From an uncultured Erythrobacter sp. (GTDB lineage Bacteria; Pseudomonadota; Alphaproteobacteria; Sphingomonadales; Sphingomonadaceae), in assembly GCA_947499505.1 (NCBI GenBank), contig CANMOQ010000001.1:602037-666036 (forward strand): 64,000 bases of DNA. Direction: 5' to 3'. The translations under genes and the position numbers were made by a program. Below, piece after piece: positions 1 through 9,560 of the stretch; the stretch's first letter is position 1, and each line of letters starts with the position of its first letter. Below the pieces are notes generated by a model, which had not been told where the DNA came from, did not search any database, and saw only the letters and a program-made list of their open reading frames with translations.

Positions 1-185
1 CGGCGCAGCATCATGATCTGGACCAGACTGCCCACATGCAGGCTCGGCGCGGTCGCATCAAAGCCGATATATCCCGGCACAACCTGCTTAGCCGCGAGCT
101 GATCGAGCGCTCCGCTGTCGGTTACTTGGTGGATGTAGCCGCGTTCATCGAGCAGCTGGAGCAGATCAGATTCGTATGCTTTCAT
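1..185 (-). CDS. tyrS: Tyrosyl-tRNA synthetase, N-terminal part (cut by window edge)
   Basis: The reverse strand from the ATG at 185 reads [19 protein letters not shown] and runs off the left edge after about 61 codons. It charges tRNA-Tyr with tyrosine in the cytoplasm. The segment [18 protein letters not shown] is the start of the class I Rossmann fold; HVGS is the HIGH-type ATP-binding signature in the form usual for TyrRS. The rest of the catalytic domain, the KMSKS loop and the S4 domain lie outside the window. The 88 bases to the next gene are non-coding and should hold the tyrS promoter, though I see no clear -35/-10 pair. Confidence 0.88.
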   Translation of the reverse strand, partial: MKAYESDLLQLLDERGYIHQVTDSGALDQLAAKQVVPGYIGFDATAPSLHVGSLVQIMMLR

Positions 186-273
186 GATGCCGAGCGCTTA
201 ACAGTGTGCGAAGCGGCGGGAAAGTCATGAATGGCCATTGTCTGCCGCGCGTTGCTCAGCGATAGGGCATCCC

Positions 274-789
274 ATGCAACCACTTATGCTTCATCGGACA
301 TGCGATCTTGGACCCATCAAGGCGGTGACGGCGCAGATTACGCCCACGGCGGTTGGCTGTGATGCGGAGTTTCGCTTTGACGGGGCGATTGGCGGGATCA
401 AAGTGCCTCAGCATGCCGCGCCAGAGCGCAAGGACTTCCTGTGGAAGACAACCTGCTTTGAGATTTTCTGGCAACCGATTGGCGGAACATACTACCGCGA
501 ATTCAATCTCTCGCCGTCGTCGCGCTGGGCGGCCTATGATTTCGACAGTTTTCGAGAAAACGGCCGTGATGCTCCGGTCGATGCGATTGCTGTGTCATGC
601 TCGTACAGCGACAATGAGCTGGTGCTAAAGGCTAGCATTGCCACCGACTTGCCCAGTCCTGCGCAGGTCGCGCTCAACGCAATCGTTGAGCACAATGACG
701 GAGCGATTCAGTACTGGGCGCTGGCATTTCCACCGGGCAAGCCTGAGTTTCACAGCGAAGCCTGCCGGCAATTGGTGATTGAGCGCTAG
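274..789 (+). CDS. DOMON-like domain protein of unknown role
   Basis: A 171-residue protein of the kind annotated as DOMON-like in sphingomonads. DOMON folds are beta-sandwiches that can bind heme or sugar, but no ligand can be assigned here. The conserved-looking core includes LWKTTCFEIFW, YYREFNLSPSSRWAAYDF and YWALAFPPGKPEFH. No signal peptide is visible, so it is probably cytoplasmic. I chose the ATG at 274 (MQPLMLHRTCDLG); a TTG at 238 would add 12 residues but is a weaker start. The 3' end overlaps the convergent tspO gene by 4 bp. Confidence 0.6.
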   Translation: MQPLMLHRTCDLGPIKAVTAQITPTAVGCDAEFRFDGAIGGIKVPQHAAPERKDFLWKTTCFEIFWQPIGGTYYREFNLSPSSRWAAYDFDSFRENGRDAPVDAIAVSCSYSDNELVLKASIATDLPSPAQVALNAIVEHNDGAIQYWALAFPPGKPEFHSEACRQLVIER

Positions 790-1280
790 CTTTCCGGCGC
801 GGCGCCGCTGCCGAAGGGGCGGTTGAGTTGCACAATCTTCCAATTGAGGAACGCCGCGAAGGTTACCCACGCAAGATATGGCGCATTCAGCCAGCCTGCG
901 AGCGCGGAGTAATTCGGCAAGACAAGCACCAGCGAAAGCACCGAAAGCCACAGAAAAGCGTTCTCAAACAGCGCCCAATCTGGCCGTTTCGCTTTGAAAA
1001 ACAGCGGCGACCACGCAAGGTGCAGCGCGAAGTTCATTCCAAAGAGCCCGGCGATAATCCGCTGATCAGCGGGAGATGGGGCGTTGGTCCATGCGAGATA
1101 CAGGCTCCAGGCGGACAGGCCGAGGATGATTGTCCATGCTGGACCAAACAACCAATCCGGTGGCTGCCAGCTTGGCTTGTTAAGCTCGCGATACCACTCG
1201 CCGATTTCGGTCAGCAGGCCGCCCGCTCCGCCGAGTATGATCGCCCAAAGGGCCGCGATAATAGCGAGGGTCCAGTCCAT
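786..1280 (-). CDS. tspO: TspO/MBR (tryptophan-rich sensory) family membrane protein
   Basis: 164 residues with five predicted membrane segments and the aromatic-rich pattern of the TspO/peripheral benzodiazepine receptor family: WYRELNKPSWQPPDWLFGPAW, then LHLAWSPLFFKAKRPDWAL and LPNYSALAGWLNAPYLAWV. In alphaproteobacteria TspO sits in the outer membrane or envelope and is linked to tetrapyrrole handling and regulation of photosynthesis or stress genes. No photosynthesis genes are visible here, so the role is inferred from the family only. It stands alone, starts with ATG, and shares its last 4 bases with the convergent DOMON-like gene. Confidence 0.88.
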   Translation of the reverse strand: MDWTLAIIAALWAIILGGAGGLLTEIGEWYRELNKPSWQPPDWLFGPAWTIILGLSAWSLYLAWTNAPSPADQRIIAGLFGMNFALHLAWSPLFFKAKRPDWALFENAFLWLSVLSLVLVLPNYSALAGWLNAPYLAWVTFAAFLNWKIVQLNRPFGSGAAPES

Positions 1281-1374
1281 AAGCCGCTGCTATAACCACA
1301 ATTGATCAAAGCGCACAAAATCTATGTGCAAAAGCGAGTTGCCTTTGCTGCGCGCCTGCCGCAAATCCGTGCCC

Positions 1375-2577
1375 ATGAAGTTTGGAATTGATCGCCTGTT
1401 GGCAGACAAGCAATTGCTCAGCGCTCTGGAGGGCAAACGCGTCGCATTGGTCGCGCACCCGGCCAGTGTCACCGCTGACCTTACCCATTCGCTCGACGCG
1501 CTGATCGCCGCTGGGGTGAATGTCACCAGCGCGTTTGGCCCGCAGCATGGGCTGAAAGGCGATAAGCAGGACAATATGGTCGAGACGGCGGACGAGACCG
1601 ATCCGCAATACGGCATCCCCGTGTTCTCGCTCTATGGCGAAGTGCGCCGTCCGACGCCTGATATGATGGCGAGCGCTGATGTCTTTTTGTTTGATCTTCA
1701 AGATCTTGGATGCCGCATCTACACCTTCGTGACCACGTTGCTCTACTTGCTCGAAGAGGCAGGGAAGGGCGGCAAAGAGGTCTGGGTGCTGGATCGCCCC
1801 AATCCCGCTGGTCGGCCAGTGGAGGGCACCTTGCTTGTGCCGGGCCACGAGAGCTTCGTTGGAGCCGCGCCCATGCCCATGCGGCACGGCGTGACGCTGG
1901 GCGAGATGGGTCATTGGTTCATTGCGCACTTTGGCCTCGACGTGGATTACCGCGTGGTTGCCATGGAGGGCTGGGAGCCGGGCGGTGAGGGCCATGGCTG
2001 GCCCACGTCGCGGATCTGGATCAACCCCTCGCCCAATGCCGCCAATGTGAACATGGCCCGCGCCTATGCGGGCACGGTGATGATCGAAGGCGCCACTGTG
2101 TCAGAGGGCCGCGGGACCACGCGGCCATTGGAGGTCTTGTTCGGCGCGCCAGACATTGATGCAAAGGCAGTGCTGGCAGAAATGCACAGCCTCCAACCTG
2201 ATTGGCTTCAGGGCTGCGCTTTGCGGGATTGTTGGTTCGAGCCGACCTTCCACAAGCATACAGGAAAGCTGTGTAACGCTTTGATGATCCATGCAGAAGG
2301 CCCGCATCACGATCATGATATGTTTAAGCCGTGGCGTCTTCAAGCACTTGCCTTCAAGGCGATCCGCAGCCTTTATCCCGGCTATAAATTGTGGCGCGGG
2401 ACGGACTTCAAATATGAATACACCAATGATGTGCTGGCCATCGATGTGATCAATGGCGGGCCTTCACTGCGCGAATGGGTAGACGATGCAGCCGCGCGGC
2501 CAAGCGATCTCGACGTGCTGGCGTCAAACGACGAGGCAGCGTGGGTGCAGACCGTCAGGGAGCATTTGCTTTACTAA
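1375..2577 (+). CDS. NamZ-like exo-beta-N-acetylmuramidase (DUF1343 family)
   Basis: A 400-residue DUF1343 protein. Characterised members (NamZ) remove terminal N-acetylmuramic acid from peptidoglycan fragments. Family landmarks are FGPQHGLKGDKQDNM, IPVFSLYGE, DVFLFDLQDLGCRIYTFV, WVLDRPNPAGRPVEG, SEGRGTTRPLEV and FKYEYTNDVLAIDV. The start is the ATG at 1375 (MKFGIDRLL); the upstream ATG at 1324 would add 17 residues not expected in the family. There is no obvious signal peptide, so the substrate is probably recycled muropeptide in the cytoplasm or the protein is exported another way. Its stop codon overlaps the next start (TAATG). Confidence 0.82.
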   Translation: MKFGIDRLLADKQLLSALEGKRVALVAHPASVTADLTHSLDALIAAGVNVTSAFGPQHGLKGDKQDNMVETADETDPQYGIPVFSLYGEVRRPTPDMMASADVFLFDLQDLGCRIYTFVTTLLYLLEEAGKGGKEVWVLDRPNPAGRPVEGTLLVPGHESFVGAAPMPMRHGVTLGEMGHWFIAHFGLDVDYRVVAMEGWEPGGEGHGWPTSRIWINPSPNAANVNMARAYAGTVMIEGATVSEGRGTTRPLEVLFGAPDIDAKAVLAEMHSLQPDWLQGCALRDCWFEPTFHKHTGKLCNALMIHAEGPHHDHDMFKPWRLQALAFKAIRSLYPGYKLWRGTDFKYEYTNDVLAIDVINGGPSLREWVDDAAARPSDLDVLASNDEAAWVQTVREHLLY

Positions 2578-3593
2578 TGAGTGACCGTCCTTCGCCAAGT
2601 CCCACAATGTCTGAAGCCGCCGCTGACGCGCAGCTGGCGACCAATCGGCAGAATCCCGATGCGCTGGTGTGTAAGGCTGATCACCGATTACTGGCCGAAG
2701 ATCACCGTGCCGCCTCCGCATATTATCGCGCGGCTCAGCAAGCTCTGAACCAGTCTGGACGTGGCTCAGGCTGGCTTGCCATGCAGATCGCGACGACCAT
2801 CGAATGGCTTCATCAACGCTACATGGATCACATTGTTGCAAGTCTAGCCGAGGCGGGATTTCAGCAACCAGATTGGCACCCACGTTTTGCCAAGTCGCTT
2901 GCGATGATGTTTGGCAAAGCTGAGCGGCCCGCGGAGACTAGGGCGTACCCGCAAATCCCGATGTCATTCTTTTATGCCGATATGAGTTATTGCGAGTTTG
3001 CCCCGCGAGAGCAGTTTGAATGGGCGGAGGCGCTAGAGGCTCAGACCGCTTCCATCAAACGAGAGGCTAAAAAATTATTGCAGGATAATCAAGCGTTTAA
3101 CGCTTATGTGAAATCGGCTAAAGATCGACCACAAGGCGATGTTCACGGAATGCTTGGGAACGTAGGTTGGTCAAGTTTTGAACTTGCGAGCAAAGGCGCA
3201 TTTGACCCGAAGCAAACTGCATTGTGCCCGGTAACGCATGCGGCGCTTAAGGAGCTTCCGCTGTGTCAAATTGCCAATCGCGCGCCAACGCCAATGTTTT
3301 CGTTGCTTCGAGCAGGCGAAACGATCCCGCCGCACACTGGCATGATCAATGTCCGTTATGTTTGTCACTTGCCTTTGATAGTCCCCGGCGATGGGGCATT
3401 GCGGGTTGGTTCAACTTCACAAGAGTGGCGCGAAGGCCAGTTGATGATGTTTGACGACAGCGTCGAACATGAAGCTTACAATCGAGCTAGTACAGACAGG
3501 CTGGTACTGATCTTTGATGTTTGGCGCCCAGAGCTCGAAATGGTGGAGCGGGAGCAGCTCAACGCGATGTTTGAGGCGGTTGATTCGTACTAA
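2577..3593 (+). CDS. Aspartyl/asparaginyl beta-hydroxylase domain protein
   Basis: 338 residues, starting at the ATG that overlaps the preceding stop (TAATG at 2575-2579), so translation is probably coupled to the NamZ-like gene. The N-terminal third is helical and TPR-like (RAASAYYRAAQQALNQ). The C-terminal part matches the Asp/Asn hydroxylase family of 2-oxoglutarate/Fe(II) enzymes: ETIPPHTGMINVRYVCHLPL and WREGQLMMFDDSVEHEAYN carry the two expected iron-ligand histidines, and RLVLIFDVWRPEL the conserved strand. The substrate is unknown; in bacteria such domains often act on proteins or lipid head groups. Codon use becomes clearly more AT-rich from about 2940 onwards. Confidence 0.8.
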   Translation: MSDRPSPSPTMSEAAADAQLATNRQNPDALVCKADHRLLAEDHRAASAYYRAAQQALNQSGRGSGWLAMQIATTIEWLHQRYMDHIVASLAEAGFQQPDWHPRFAKSLAMMFGKAERPAETRAYPQIPMSFFYADMSYCEFAPREQFEWAEALEAQTASIKREAKKLLQDNQAFNAYVKSAKDRPQGDVHGMLGNVGWSSFELASKGAFDPKQTALCPVTHAALKELPLCQIANRAPTPMFSLLRAGETIPPHTGMINVRYVCHLPLIVPGDGALRVGSTSQEWREGQLMMFDDSVEHEAYNRASTDRLVLIFDVWRPELEMVEREQLNAMFEAVDSY

Positions 3594-3642
3594 CCTCGTT
3601 GAGCAGCATGCAGTTAACTTCGAAAATTGAGCGTTACTAGAT

Positions 3643-4440
3643 ATGAGCAGCACGCCGCAGCAGGTATACCTTCACGGCATTTCCGGGTCAGGTCTTGAGC
3701 TGAGCCTTTTTGGAGATGCTCTTGCTGAGGAGGCCAGCAATTTCTTGGTACTTCCCAGGGATTGCGCGCCTGCCGCTACAGACGACGAGCAGATAGCCTC
3801 ATTAGCCGAACGATTGGAGCGTTTGTCATCTCAAGAGCGGCTCCATCTGATTGGATTCTCTATGGGCGCGCCAATGGCGCTGCGCTTGGCCAGCATTCTC
3901 GGTGAGAAGATTGAGAAAATCGACTTGATATCGGCAGCAGCGCCGCTCGATCTTGGCGACTATTTAAGTGCTATGGCCGGGGAACTTGTTTTCCGCACGG
4001 CTCGGTCGAGTTCTTTCCGATTTGGCGCTCTGACGTTTGCGCAATCTGCTTTCGCGCGAATGGCGCCCACGCTCATATACAAAGCTCTTTTCGCTACTGC
4101 ACAAGGTGATGACGTAGGGATACGTGATGAGCACAATTTTGCGACGGTGATGCGAAGTATTCTGAAACAGTCTTTGGGCGACGAGTTACAGGTCTATCGA
4201 CGAGAAGTACGTTGGTATGTGGAGGACTGGTCAGGTTTACTAGCAAGCGTAAACAGTCCAGTCTCAATTTATCATGGAGAGGCAGACAATTGGAGCCCTC
4301 CAGCTATGGCGCGCGACCTCGCTGACACGCTCCCAAATTGCGAAAAGCTGAAAATTTTCAAATCAGCCTCGCATTACTCCGCGCTCAAATACTATTTGGA
4401 AAACTGTGTCGGTGAAGCTGCAGCATTCACGCCTTGCTAA
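3643..4440 (+). CDS. Alpha/beta hydrolase
   Basis: 265 residues with the alpha/beta-hydrolase fold. The oxyanion loop is YLHGISGSG near residue 9, the nucleophile elbow is GFSMG with Ser73, a candidate acid is in YHGEADNWSPP, and the catalytic His is in SASHYSAL near the C-terminus. No signal peptide is seen, so it is a cytoplasmic esterase/lipase-type enzyme of unknown substrate. It follows the hydroxylase gene after 49 bp and shares its relatively AT-rich composition, so the two may have arrived together. The last 4 bp overlap the convergent VWA gene. Confidence 0.78.
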   Translation: MSSTPQQVYLHGISGSGLELSLFGDALAEEASNFLVLPRDCAPAATDDEQIASLAERLERLSSQERLHLIGFSMGAPMALRLASILGEKIEKIDLISAAAPLDLGDYLSAMAGELVFRTARSSSFRFGALTFAQSAFARMAPTLIYKALFATAQGDDVGIRDEHNFATVMRSILKQSLGDELQVYRREVRWYVEDWSGLLASVNSPVSIYHGEADNWSPPAMARDLADTLPNCEKLKIFKSASHYSALKYYLENCVGEAAAFTPC

Positions 4441-5621
4441 TGCCCCTGTTTACGGCTCAGCTCCCGCGTTGCGTTGTCCAAGCCGTCCAATGTCAGCGGA
4501 TACATCCGGTCATTCACCAGTTGTTTGAGCATCTTGGTCGATTGTGAATAGCTCCACTGCTTTTCAGGCACTGGGTTCAGCCAAACGGTCGCGGGATAGG
4601 TGTTCGTCACTCGGTTCATCCAGATCGCGCCGGCTTCCTCGTTCATATGCTCGACGCTGCCGCCTGCATGGGTGATCTCATAGGGACTCATTGCCGCATC
4701 ACCGACGAAGATCACTTTGTAATCATGCCCGAATTTATGCAGCACATCCCACGTCTTCGTGCGTTCCTGCCAGCGGCGCGAATTGTCTTTCCACACGCCC
4801 TCGTAAAGGCAGTTGTGAAAGTAGAAGAATTCGAGGTTTTTGAATTCTGAGGAGGCTGCGCTGAACAGCTCCTCGCACAGCTTGATAAAGGGATCCATCG
4901 ACCCACCAACATCAAGGAACAGCAGCAATTTCACCGCATTGTGCCGTTCAGGGCGCATATGAATGTCGAGCCAGCCCTGTTTTGCAGTACCATCGATTGT
5001 CGCGTCCAGATCGAGCTCATCAGCCACACCTTCGCGCGCAAAACGGCGCAGGCGGCGCAGCGCCATCTTGATGTTACGCGTGCCGAGCTCTTTGGTGTTG
5101 TCGAGGTTCTGAAACTCGCGCTTTTCCCAGACCTTGATCGCGCGCTTGTGCTTACTCTCGCCACCAATCCGCACCCCTTCCGGGTTATAGCCGGAATTGC
5201 CGAACGGCGAGGTTCCGCCTGTGCCGATAAACTTGTTTCCGCCCTGGTGGCGCTTTTCCTGCTCCTCAAGACGCTTTTTCAGCGTGTCCATGATCTCGTC
5301 CCAGTCGCCGAGGGATTTAATCTTTTCCATTTCCTCTTCGCTGAGGAATTTCTCGGCCACGGCTTTCAGCCAGTCCTCTGGAATATCGACTGGATTTTGG
5401 CCGTAATCCGACAGAATGCCTTTGAAGACCTTGTTGAACACCTGATCAAAGCGGTCAATTAGCCCCTCATCTTTCACGAAGGTCGTGCGGCTGAGGTAGT
5501 AAAACGCCTCCGGTGTTTGCTCGATCACATCTTTGTCGAGCGCCTCCAGCAGGGTGAGGTGCTCTTTGAAACTGGCCGAAATCCCGGCTGCACGAAGTTC
5601 GTCGACGAAATTGAAAAACAT
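4437..5621 (-). CDS. VWA-domain protein, CoxE-like partner of MoxR
   Basis: 394 residues. The N-terminal half (MFFNFVDELRAAGISASFKEH...) is the helical region typical of CoxE-like proteins; the C-terminal half is a von Willebrand A domain with a MIDAS-type motif LLFLDVGGSMD, followed by FFYFHNCLYEGVW and YKVIFVGDAAMS. The canonical DxSxS is read here as DVGGS, which is usual for this subfamily. Such proteins work with MoxR AAA+ ATPases as chaperone or maturation pairs. The matching moxR gene lies at 7182-8045 on the same strand, but a chemotaxis-transducer gene on the opposite strand sits between them. Confidence 0.82.
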   Translation of the reverse strand: MFFNFVDELRAAGISASFKEHLTLLEALDKDVIEQTPEAFYYLSRTTFVKDEGLIDRFDQVFNKVFKGILSDYGQNPVDIPEDWLKAVAEKFLSEEEMEKIKSLGDWDEIMDTLKKRLEEQEKRHQGGNKFIGTGGTSPFGNSGYNPEGVRIGGESKHKRAIKVWEKREFQNLDNTKELGTRNIKMALRRLRRFAREGVADELDLDATIDGTAKQGWLDIHMRPERHNAVKLLLFLDVGGSMDPFIKLCEELFSAASSEFKNLEFFYFHNCLYEGVWKDNSRRWQERTKTWDVLHKFGHDYKVIFVGDAAMSPYEITHAGGSVEHMNEEAGAIWMNRVTNTYPATVWLNPVPEKQWSYSQSTKMLKQLVNDRMYPLTLDGLDNATRELSRKQGH

Positions 5622-5784
5622 GCGCGATGTTCTAGCTCGCCTTGCTGTTGAGCGCTAGTCTGGGACTTCAAGAAACTATGCGCAGTCAAACGTAATTTTC
5701 TTGCGCAAGCCACCGTATTCTTAAGTCTTCGCTAACCATCACCGGTTACCACCCACTCAGCACAGACTTTAGGGGCTCGCACTG

Positions 5785-7185
5785 ATGAAAGCATTTGAGA
5801 TCGACCGGGAGGGCGCCAGCGCCCTCAAAGCAATTCCAGAGAGTTGCAGCTCGGTCACTTTGGGTTGTACTGACGTGGCCGGCATCGTCGCCGGTGTCAT
5901 CGAATCGTCGCAAGCCCTCCGCGAAGAGCATCAGGCGTTGCGCAATACAGTCTCGGAACTGGAAGCTGACCAGGCAAAGGTTTCTGAGGCAAGCGATGAG
6001 GCGAGGCTTCTTTCTGAGCGGGCAATCGAACGGTTGGGCGAGGGCACATCGCTCATTCAGTCTTCATTGGACCAGATCAATGCCGTTCTAAATTTGGTCG
6101 ACACACTCGGCCAACATGTCACTGGTTTTTCTGCGGCAATGGATCAGGTTCGGCGCAGCGCGCATGACATCGACCAAATCGCCGAAACCACAAACATCCT
6201 TGCCCTTAATGCGACTATTGAGGCGATGCGGGCAGGTGAAGCCGGGCGCACCTTTGCTGTTGTTGCTGGCGAGGTAAAAAGTCTCGCAAATGACACTCGG
6301 AAAGCAACGGAAGAAATTGCACACACAATTGATCAATTGGGTGAGGAGGCCAGCAGCGTAATTGGTCAGATTGAGCAAGGATCAATTGCCAGTGACGAGG
6401 CGAAGGCTTCCGTAGCCCGGATCGAGACGACGATAAGCAGCGTTGGCGAACTGGTGGAAGAGGTCGACAAGCAGAACGACGTAATCGCGCGGTCTACCGG
6501 AACAATCAGCAATCATGTTGGATCCGTGCAAGAGGTTATTGCGCGCTACGACATTTCGGCCGTCGAGAACGAAGCGGAGCTGCAAAATGCACATCGGCGC
6601 ATGATGGAGCTCGAAATCACCGCTAGCGAGATGTTTGACAAAATTGTCCAGGCGGGCCTGTGCCCAGAGGACGAGGTTATGGTCACGCGTGCCCAAGAGT
6701 TTATGAAAGAGCTGGTGACGCATACTGAAACCGCCATTGAGAATGGTGAAATTAGCGAAGCGGAACTATTTGACCATAATTACCAGAGGATTGAGGGCAG
6801 CAACCCTGAGCGTTTCCGCACCAAATTGAGCGATTGGGCGCATCAGAACTGGCGACCATTCCTGGATCGGGCGAAAGAACTCGACTCATCGATCGTTGCC
6901 GCGGCCTGTACAGATACCAATGGCTTTTTACCGACCCACCTCAGCGAACGCTCGCGAGAACCGACAGGCGACGTTGTCCACGATACGACTTATTGTCGTC
7001 ATGGCAGGATGATCCTCGACCCGATTGATAAAAAAGCCAAATCAAGCAACGCGCCCTATATGATGGCCGTCTATCGCCAGGAAGGCGACGGCGAACAATA
7101 TATTGTGGTTCGCAACGTCTACATGCCTTTGTTCATAAATGGGCGACGTTGGGGTGATTTTGAGCTCGCGTACTCGTTCGATTAA
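5785..7185 (+). CDS. Soluble methyl-accepting chemotaxis-type transducer
   Basis: 466 residues without any membrane segment, so it is a cytoplasmic transducer. The N-terminal half is a coiled-coil signalling domain; its hairpin tip is [20 protein letters not shown] followed by [15 protein letters not shown], the most conserved MCP segment that contacts CheA/CheW. The C-terminal region (about 330-466) holds the sensor-like part [15 protein letters not shown]...[25 protein letters not shown], resembling the Cache/PAS-like domain found C-terminal in some alphaproteobacterial MCPs. No che or flagellar genes are in the window. It lies between the VWA gene (divergent) and moxR (convergent, 4 bp overlap). 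Confidence 0.88.
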   Translation: MKAFEIDREGASALKAIPESCSSVTLGCTDVAGIVAGVIESSQALREEHQALRNTVSELEADQAKVSEASDEARLLSERAIERLGEGTSLIQSSLDQINAVLNLVDTLGQHVTGFSAAMDQVRRSAHDIDQIAETTNILALNATIEAMRAGEAGRTFAVVAGEVKSLANDTRKATEEIAHTIDQLGEEASSVIGQIEQGSIASDEAKASVARIETTISSVGELVEEVDKQNDVIARSTGTISNHVGSVQEVIARYDISAVENEAELQNAHRRMMELEITASEMFDKIVQAGLCPEDEVMVTRAQEFMKELVTHTETAIENGEISEAELFDHNYQRIEGSNPERFRTKLSDWAHQNWRPFLDRAKELDSSIVAAACTDTNGFLPTHLSERSREPTGDVVHDTTYCRHGRMILDPIDKKAKSSNAPYMMAVYRQEGDGEQYIVVRNVYMPLFINGRRWGDFELAYSFD

Positions 7186-8045
7186 GTCGGATTGCGCCGC
7201 GCCATAAAGGCCAGCCGTTCAAACATCATCACGTCCTGCTCATTCTTGAGCAGTGCGCCATGCAGCGGCGGAATAGCGCTGTTTGGATTGGCATCCTGCA
7301 GCGTTTCCAGCGGCATATCCTCGTTCATCAGCAGTTTCAGCCAGTCGAGCAGCTCGCTGGTCGATGGCTTTTTCTTGAGGCCGGGGACTTCGCGCAGCTC
7401 ATAGAAGATATCCATTGCCTTTTTGACCAGCGTCTTTTGGATGCCAGGATAATGCACGTCGATGATCGACTGCATCGTGTCGCGGTCTGGAAACTTGATA
7501 TAGTGGAAGAAACAGCGGCGCAGGAATGCGTCTGGCAATTCCTTCTCATTGTTCGAGGTGATGACCACGATTGGGCGCTCTTTGGCCGCCACGCGCTCTT
7601 GCGTTTCATAGACGTCGAAGCTCATCCGATCGAGCTCCTGCAAGAGATCGTTTGGAAATTCGATATCGGCCTTATCAATCTCGTCGATCAGCAGCACGGG
7701 CAGCTGCTCAGAGGTGAAGGCTTCCCACAGCTTGCCCTTCTTAATGTAATTGCGGATGTCGTGGACGCGTTCCTCGCCCAGCTGACCATCACGCAGGCGC
7801 GCAACCGCATCATATTCATAAAGGCCCTGCTGCGCCTTTGTGGTCGATTTCACGTTCCACTCAATCAGCGGCGCGCCGATGGCTTTTGCGATTTCGTGAG
7901 CCAGCACTGTTTTGCCGGTGCCAGGTTCGCCTTTGACCAGCAGCGGGCGGCGCAGGGTCACCGCAGCATCCACCGCAACTTTCAAATCATCGGTGGCGAT
8001 GTAATCATTGGTGCCTTCAAAGCGCTGCTGCGTCGTGTCGGTCAT
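7182..8045 (-). CDS. MoxR-family AAA+ ATPase
   Basis: 287 residues. Walker A is [11 protein letters not shown], Walker B is [13 protein letters not shown], sensor-1 is [21 protein letters not shown] and an arginine-finger region follows, all typical of MoxR. These ATPases remodel or activate client proteins together with a VWA-domain partner, here the gene at 4437-5621. The start is the ATG at 8045 ([17 protein letters not shown]); a longer frame with a weaker start extends to 8117. The 3' end overlaps the convergent MCP gene by 4 bp. Confidence 0.9.
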   Translation of the reverse strand: MTDTTQQRFEGTNDYIATDDLKVAVDAAVTLRRPLLVKGEPGTGKTVLAHEIAKAIGAPLIEWNVKSTTKAQQGLYEYDAVARLRDGQLGEERVHDIRNYIKKGKLWEAFTSEQLPVLLIDEIDKADIEFPNDLLQELDRMSFDVYETQERVAAKERPIVVITSNNEKELPDAFLRRCFFHYIKFPDRDTMQSIIDVHYPGIQKTLVKKAMDIFYELREVPGLKKKPSTSELLDWLKLLMNEDMPLETLQDANPNSAIPPLHGALLKNEQDVMMFERLAFMARRNPT

Positions 8046-8170
8046 GGGTTTTCCTGTAAATCTCAATTGGCAACTGAACTTGACGCGAGGGTTAAGGTCG
8101 ATCTGTTCAGGTGGCAAGGGTGACGCTACGTAAGCTCACGCTCAAACCGGAGGCTGTTTCGGAGACTGCT

Positions 8171-9460
8171 CTAGCGGGGCAGGGCAAGGATGCGCTGCGC
8201 GATCAGCTCCGACGCCGTGTTATCGAGCGCAGCGTCGGGATTGTTCCAGCTGAGCACGAGGACGTGGTTGTTGCCGGATTCGTCGGCCAGAAACCATGTG
8301 AGGTTAAGGACGCCCGGTTCTGATCCACCTTTATAACCTACGTATCTCCATTGATTGCGCAGATTGTCTGACATGCTGGGATTGATTCCCATGATCGACA
8401 ATGCGCCATCATGGGATTCTGTATAAATACGCTGAAGCAATTTTCGCAGATCATTGGCGCTCGCGAACCACTCAACATCCAGCGCGACCGGACCGGTTGC
8501 GAAGGCTGAATTGATCTCTTCAGCGGTGATGGAGGCTGCTTCAAGCTGCTCAAGCATTTCGAGCCGGCGATCGCCATTGCTCTCCGCCTGATAGGCTTCG
8601 AGTGCTTGCTTAGGGCCACCTTTCAGCGCGAACATCTCTCTGGTTGTGAGAAAGGGATCGTTCTTGGATGGATCGCTATGGCCGCTCTCGACCATCGCGC
8701 GTAAAACCCGATCTCTTCCCAACTCTTTGATCAACTGATCGGTTGCCGTGTTGTCACTGATTGAGATCATCAGGCTAGCCAGCGTATGCAGAGTGACTGG
8801 CGCGGTTCTTCTCCAGTCTTGCATCATGCCGCTGGGGAAGCTCTTTTCGGTTAGGGTGACGACCTTATCCCAGCTTCGTTCTCCGGCCCGGACATCTTCT
8901 GCGAGAGCTGCGAGCACATAAAGCTTGAACGCTGAGCCAATGGCGAATTGCTCGTCTGGATTGATGGAGAGAACGGGGGCATCGCCGCTGATAGGGCCAT
9001 AATAGACCCCAACTTTGCCGGGCAATGCAGCGAGATCCGCTTCGATCTTCGTAAGACTATCATCGATTGCATCAAATTGGCGCAGCAGCAGGCCTTCGAT
9101 TTTGTGCGGCTCGGTTGAACTCAGCGCTAATGTGCCTTGTCCAATCGCCTTTTCAAATCGGATCGCGATGTTCGCGGTGAACTCACCAGTTGGCTCTATA
9201 TTCTCAATCCCGATAGCCGCGCCAAATTGCGAGGTTAGCTGCTGTGTTACTGCATTGAACTGCGCAGGTGGCACTGAGGCGAGGAATTGTGGCCCAAACA
9301 CATCTTCTGGCGCTTTCTCTTCTTTCAGCAAAGCGACGACGTCTTGCACACGCATCTTCAGCGGCTCGGAGACTGTCGTCTCGCTGGTGGGAGCATCCTG
9401 AGCCATTATGGAGCTAGGGACGAGCAAGAGCGAGAGGGCGAGAGCAAGGTTTCTGAGCAT
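8171..9460 (-). CDS. Exported serine hydrolase, class A beta-lactamase-like
   Basis: 429 residues starting at the ATG at 9460 (MLRNLALALSLLLVPSSIMAQ), a clear Sec signal peptide. An N-terminal domain of about 120 residues precedes a penicillin-recognising fold with SxxK (SAFK, Ser176/Lys179), an SDN motif (ISISDNTATDQLI) and the KGG triad (GYKGGSEPGVL). It should be periplasmic. The architecture resembles LpqF-type serine hydrolases more than resistance enzymes, and the class A omega-loop signature is not obvious, so I do not call it an antibiotic resistance gene. Confidence 0.8.
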   Translation of the reverse strand: MLRNLALALSLLLVPSSIMAQDAPTSETTVSEPLKMRVQDVVALLKEEKAPEDVFGPQFLASVPPAQFNAVTQQLTSQFGAAIGIENIEPTGEFTANIAIRFEKAIGQGTLALSSTEPHKIEGLLLRQFDAIDDSLTKIEADLAALPGKVGVYYGPISGDAPVLSINPDEQFAIGSAFKLYVLAALAEDVRAGERSWDKVVTLTEKSFPSGMMQDWRRTAPVTLHTLASLMISISDNTATDQLIKELGRDRVLRAMVESGHSDPSKNDPFLTTREMFALKGGPKQALEAYQAESNGDRRLEMLEQLEAASITAEEINSAFATGPVALDVEWFASANDLRKLLQRIYTESHDGALSIMGINPSMSDNLRNQWRYVGYKGGSEPGVLNLTWFLADESGNNHVLVLSWNNPDAALDNTASELIAQRILALPR

Positions 9461-9560
9461 GGGAAGCTTTGTGCATTGCGCGGCGGCCCGCTGCAAGGCG
9501 TAACCAAATGGCTTAGGCGCGCTAATAGCTCTACAAGCATCACCTATAGGAGGGCCCGCA

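Noticed and set aside
2475-2576. Extended start for the Asp/Asn hydroxylase-like gene
   Set aside because: The extra 34 residues are Arg-rich and overlap the NamZ-like gene out of frame; the TAATG junction at 2575-2579 gives a normal coupled start.
8171-9460. The serine hydrolase as an antibiotic-resistance beta-lactamase
   Set aside because: SxxK, SDN and KGG are shared with many non-lactamase enzymes; the N-terminal extra domain and the lack of an evident omega-loop Glu motif argue against it.
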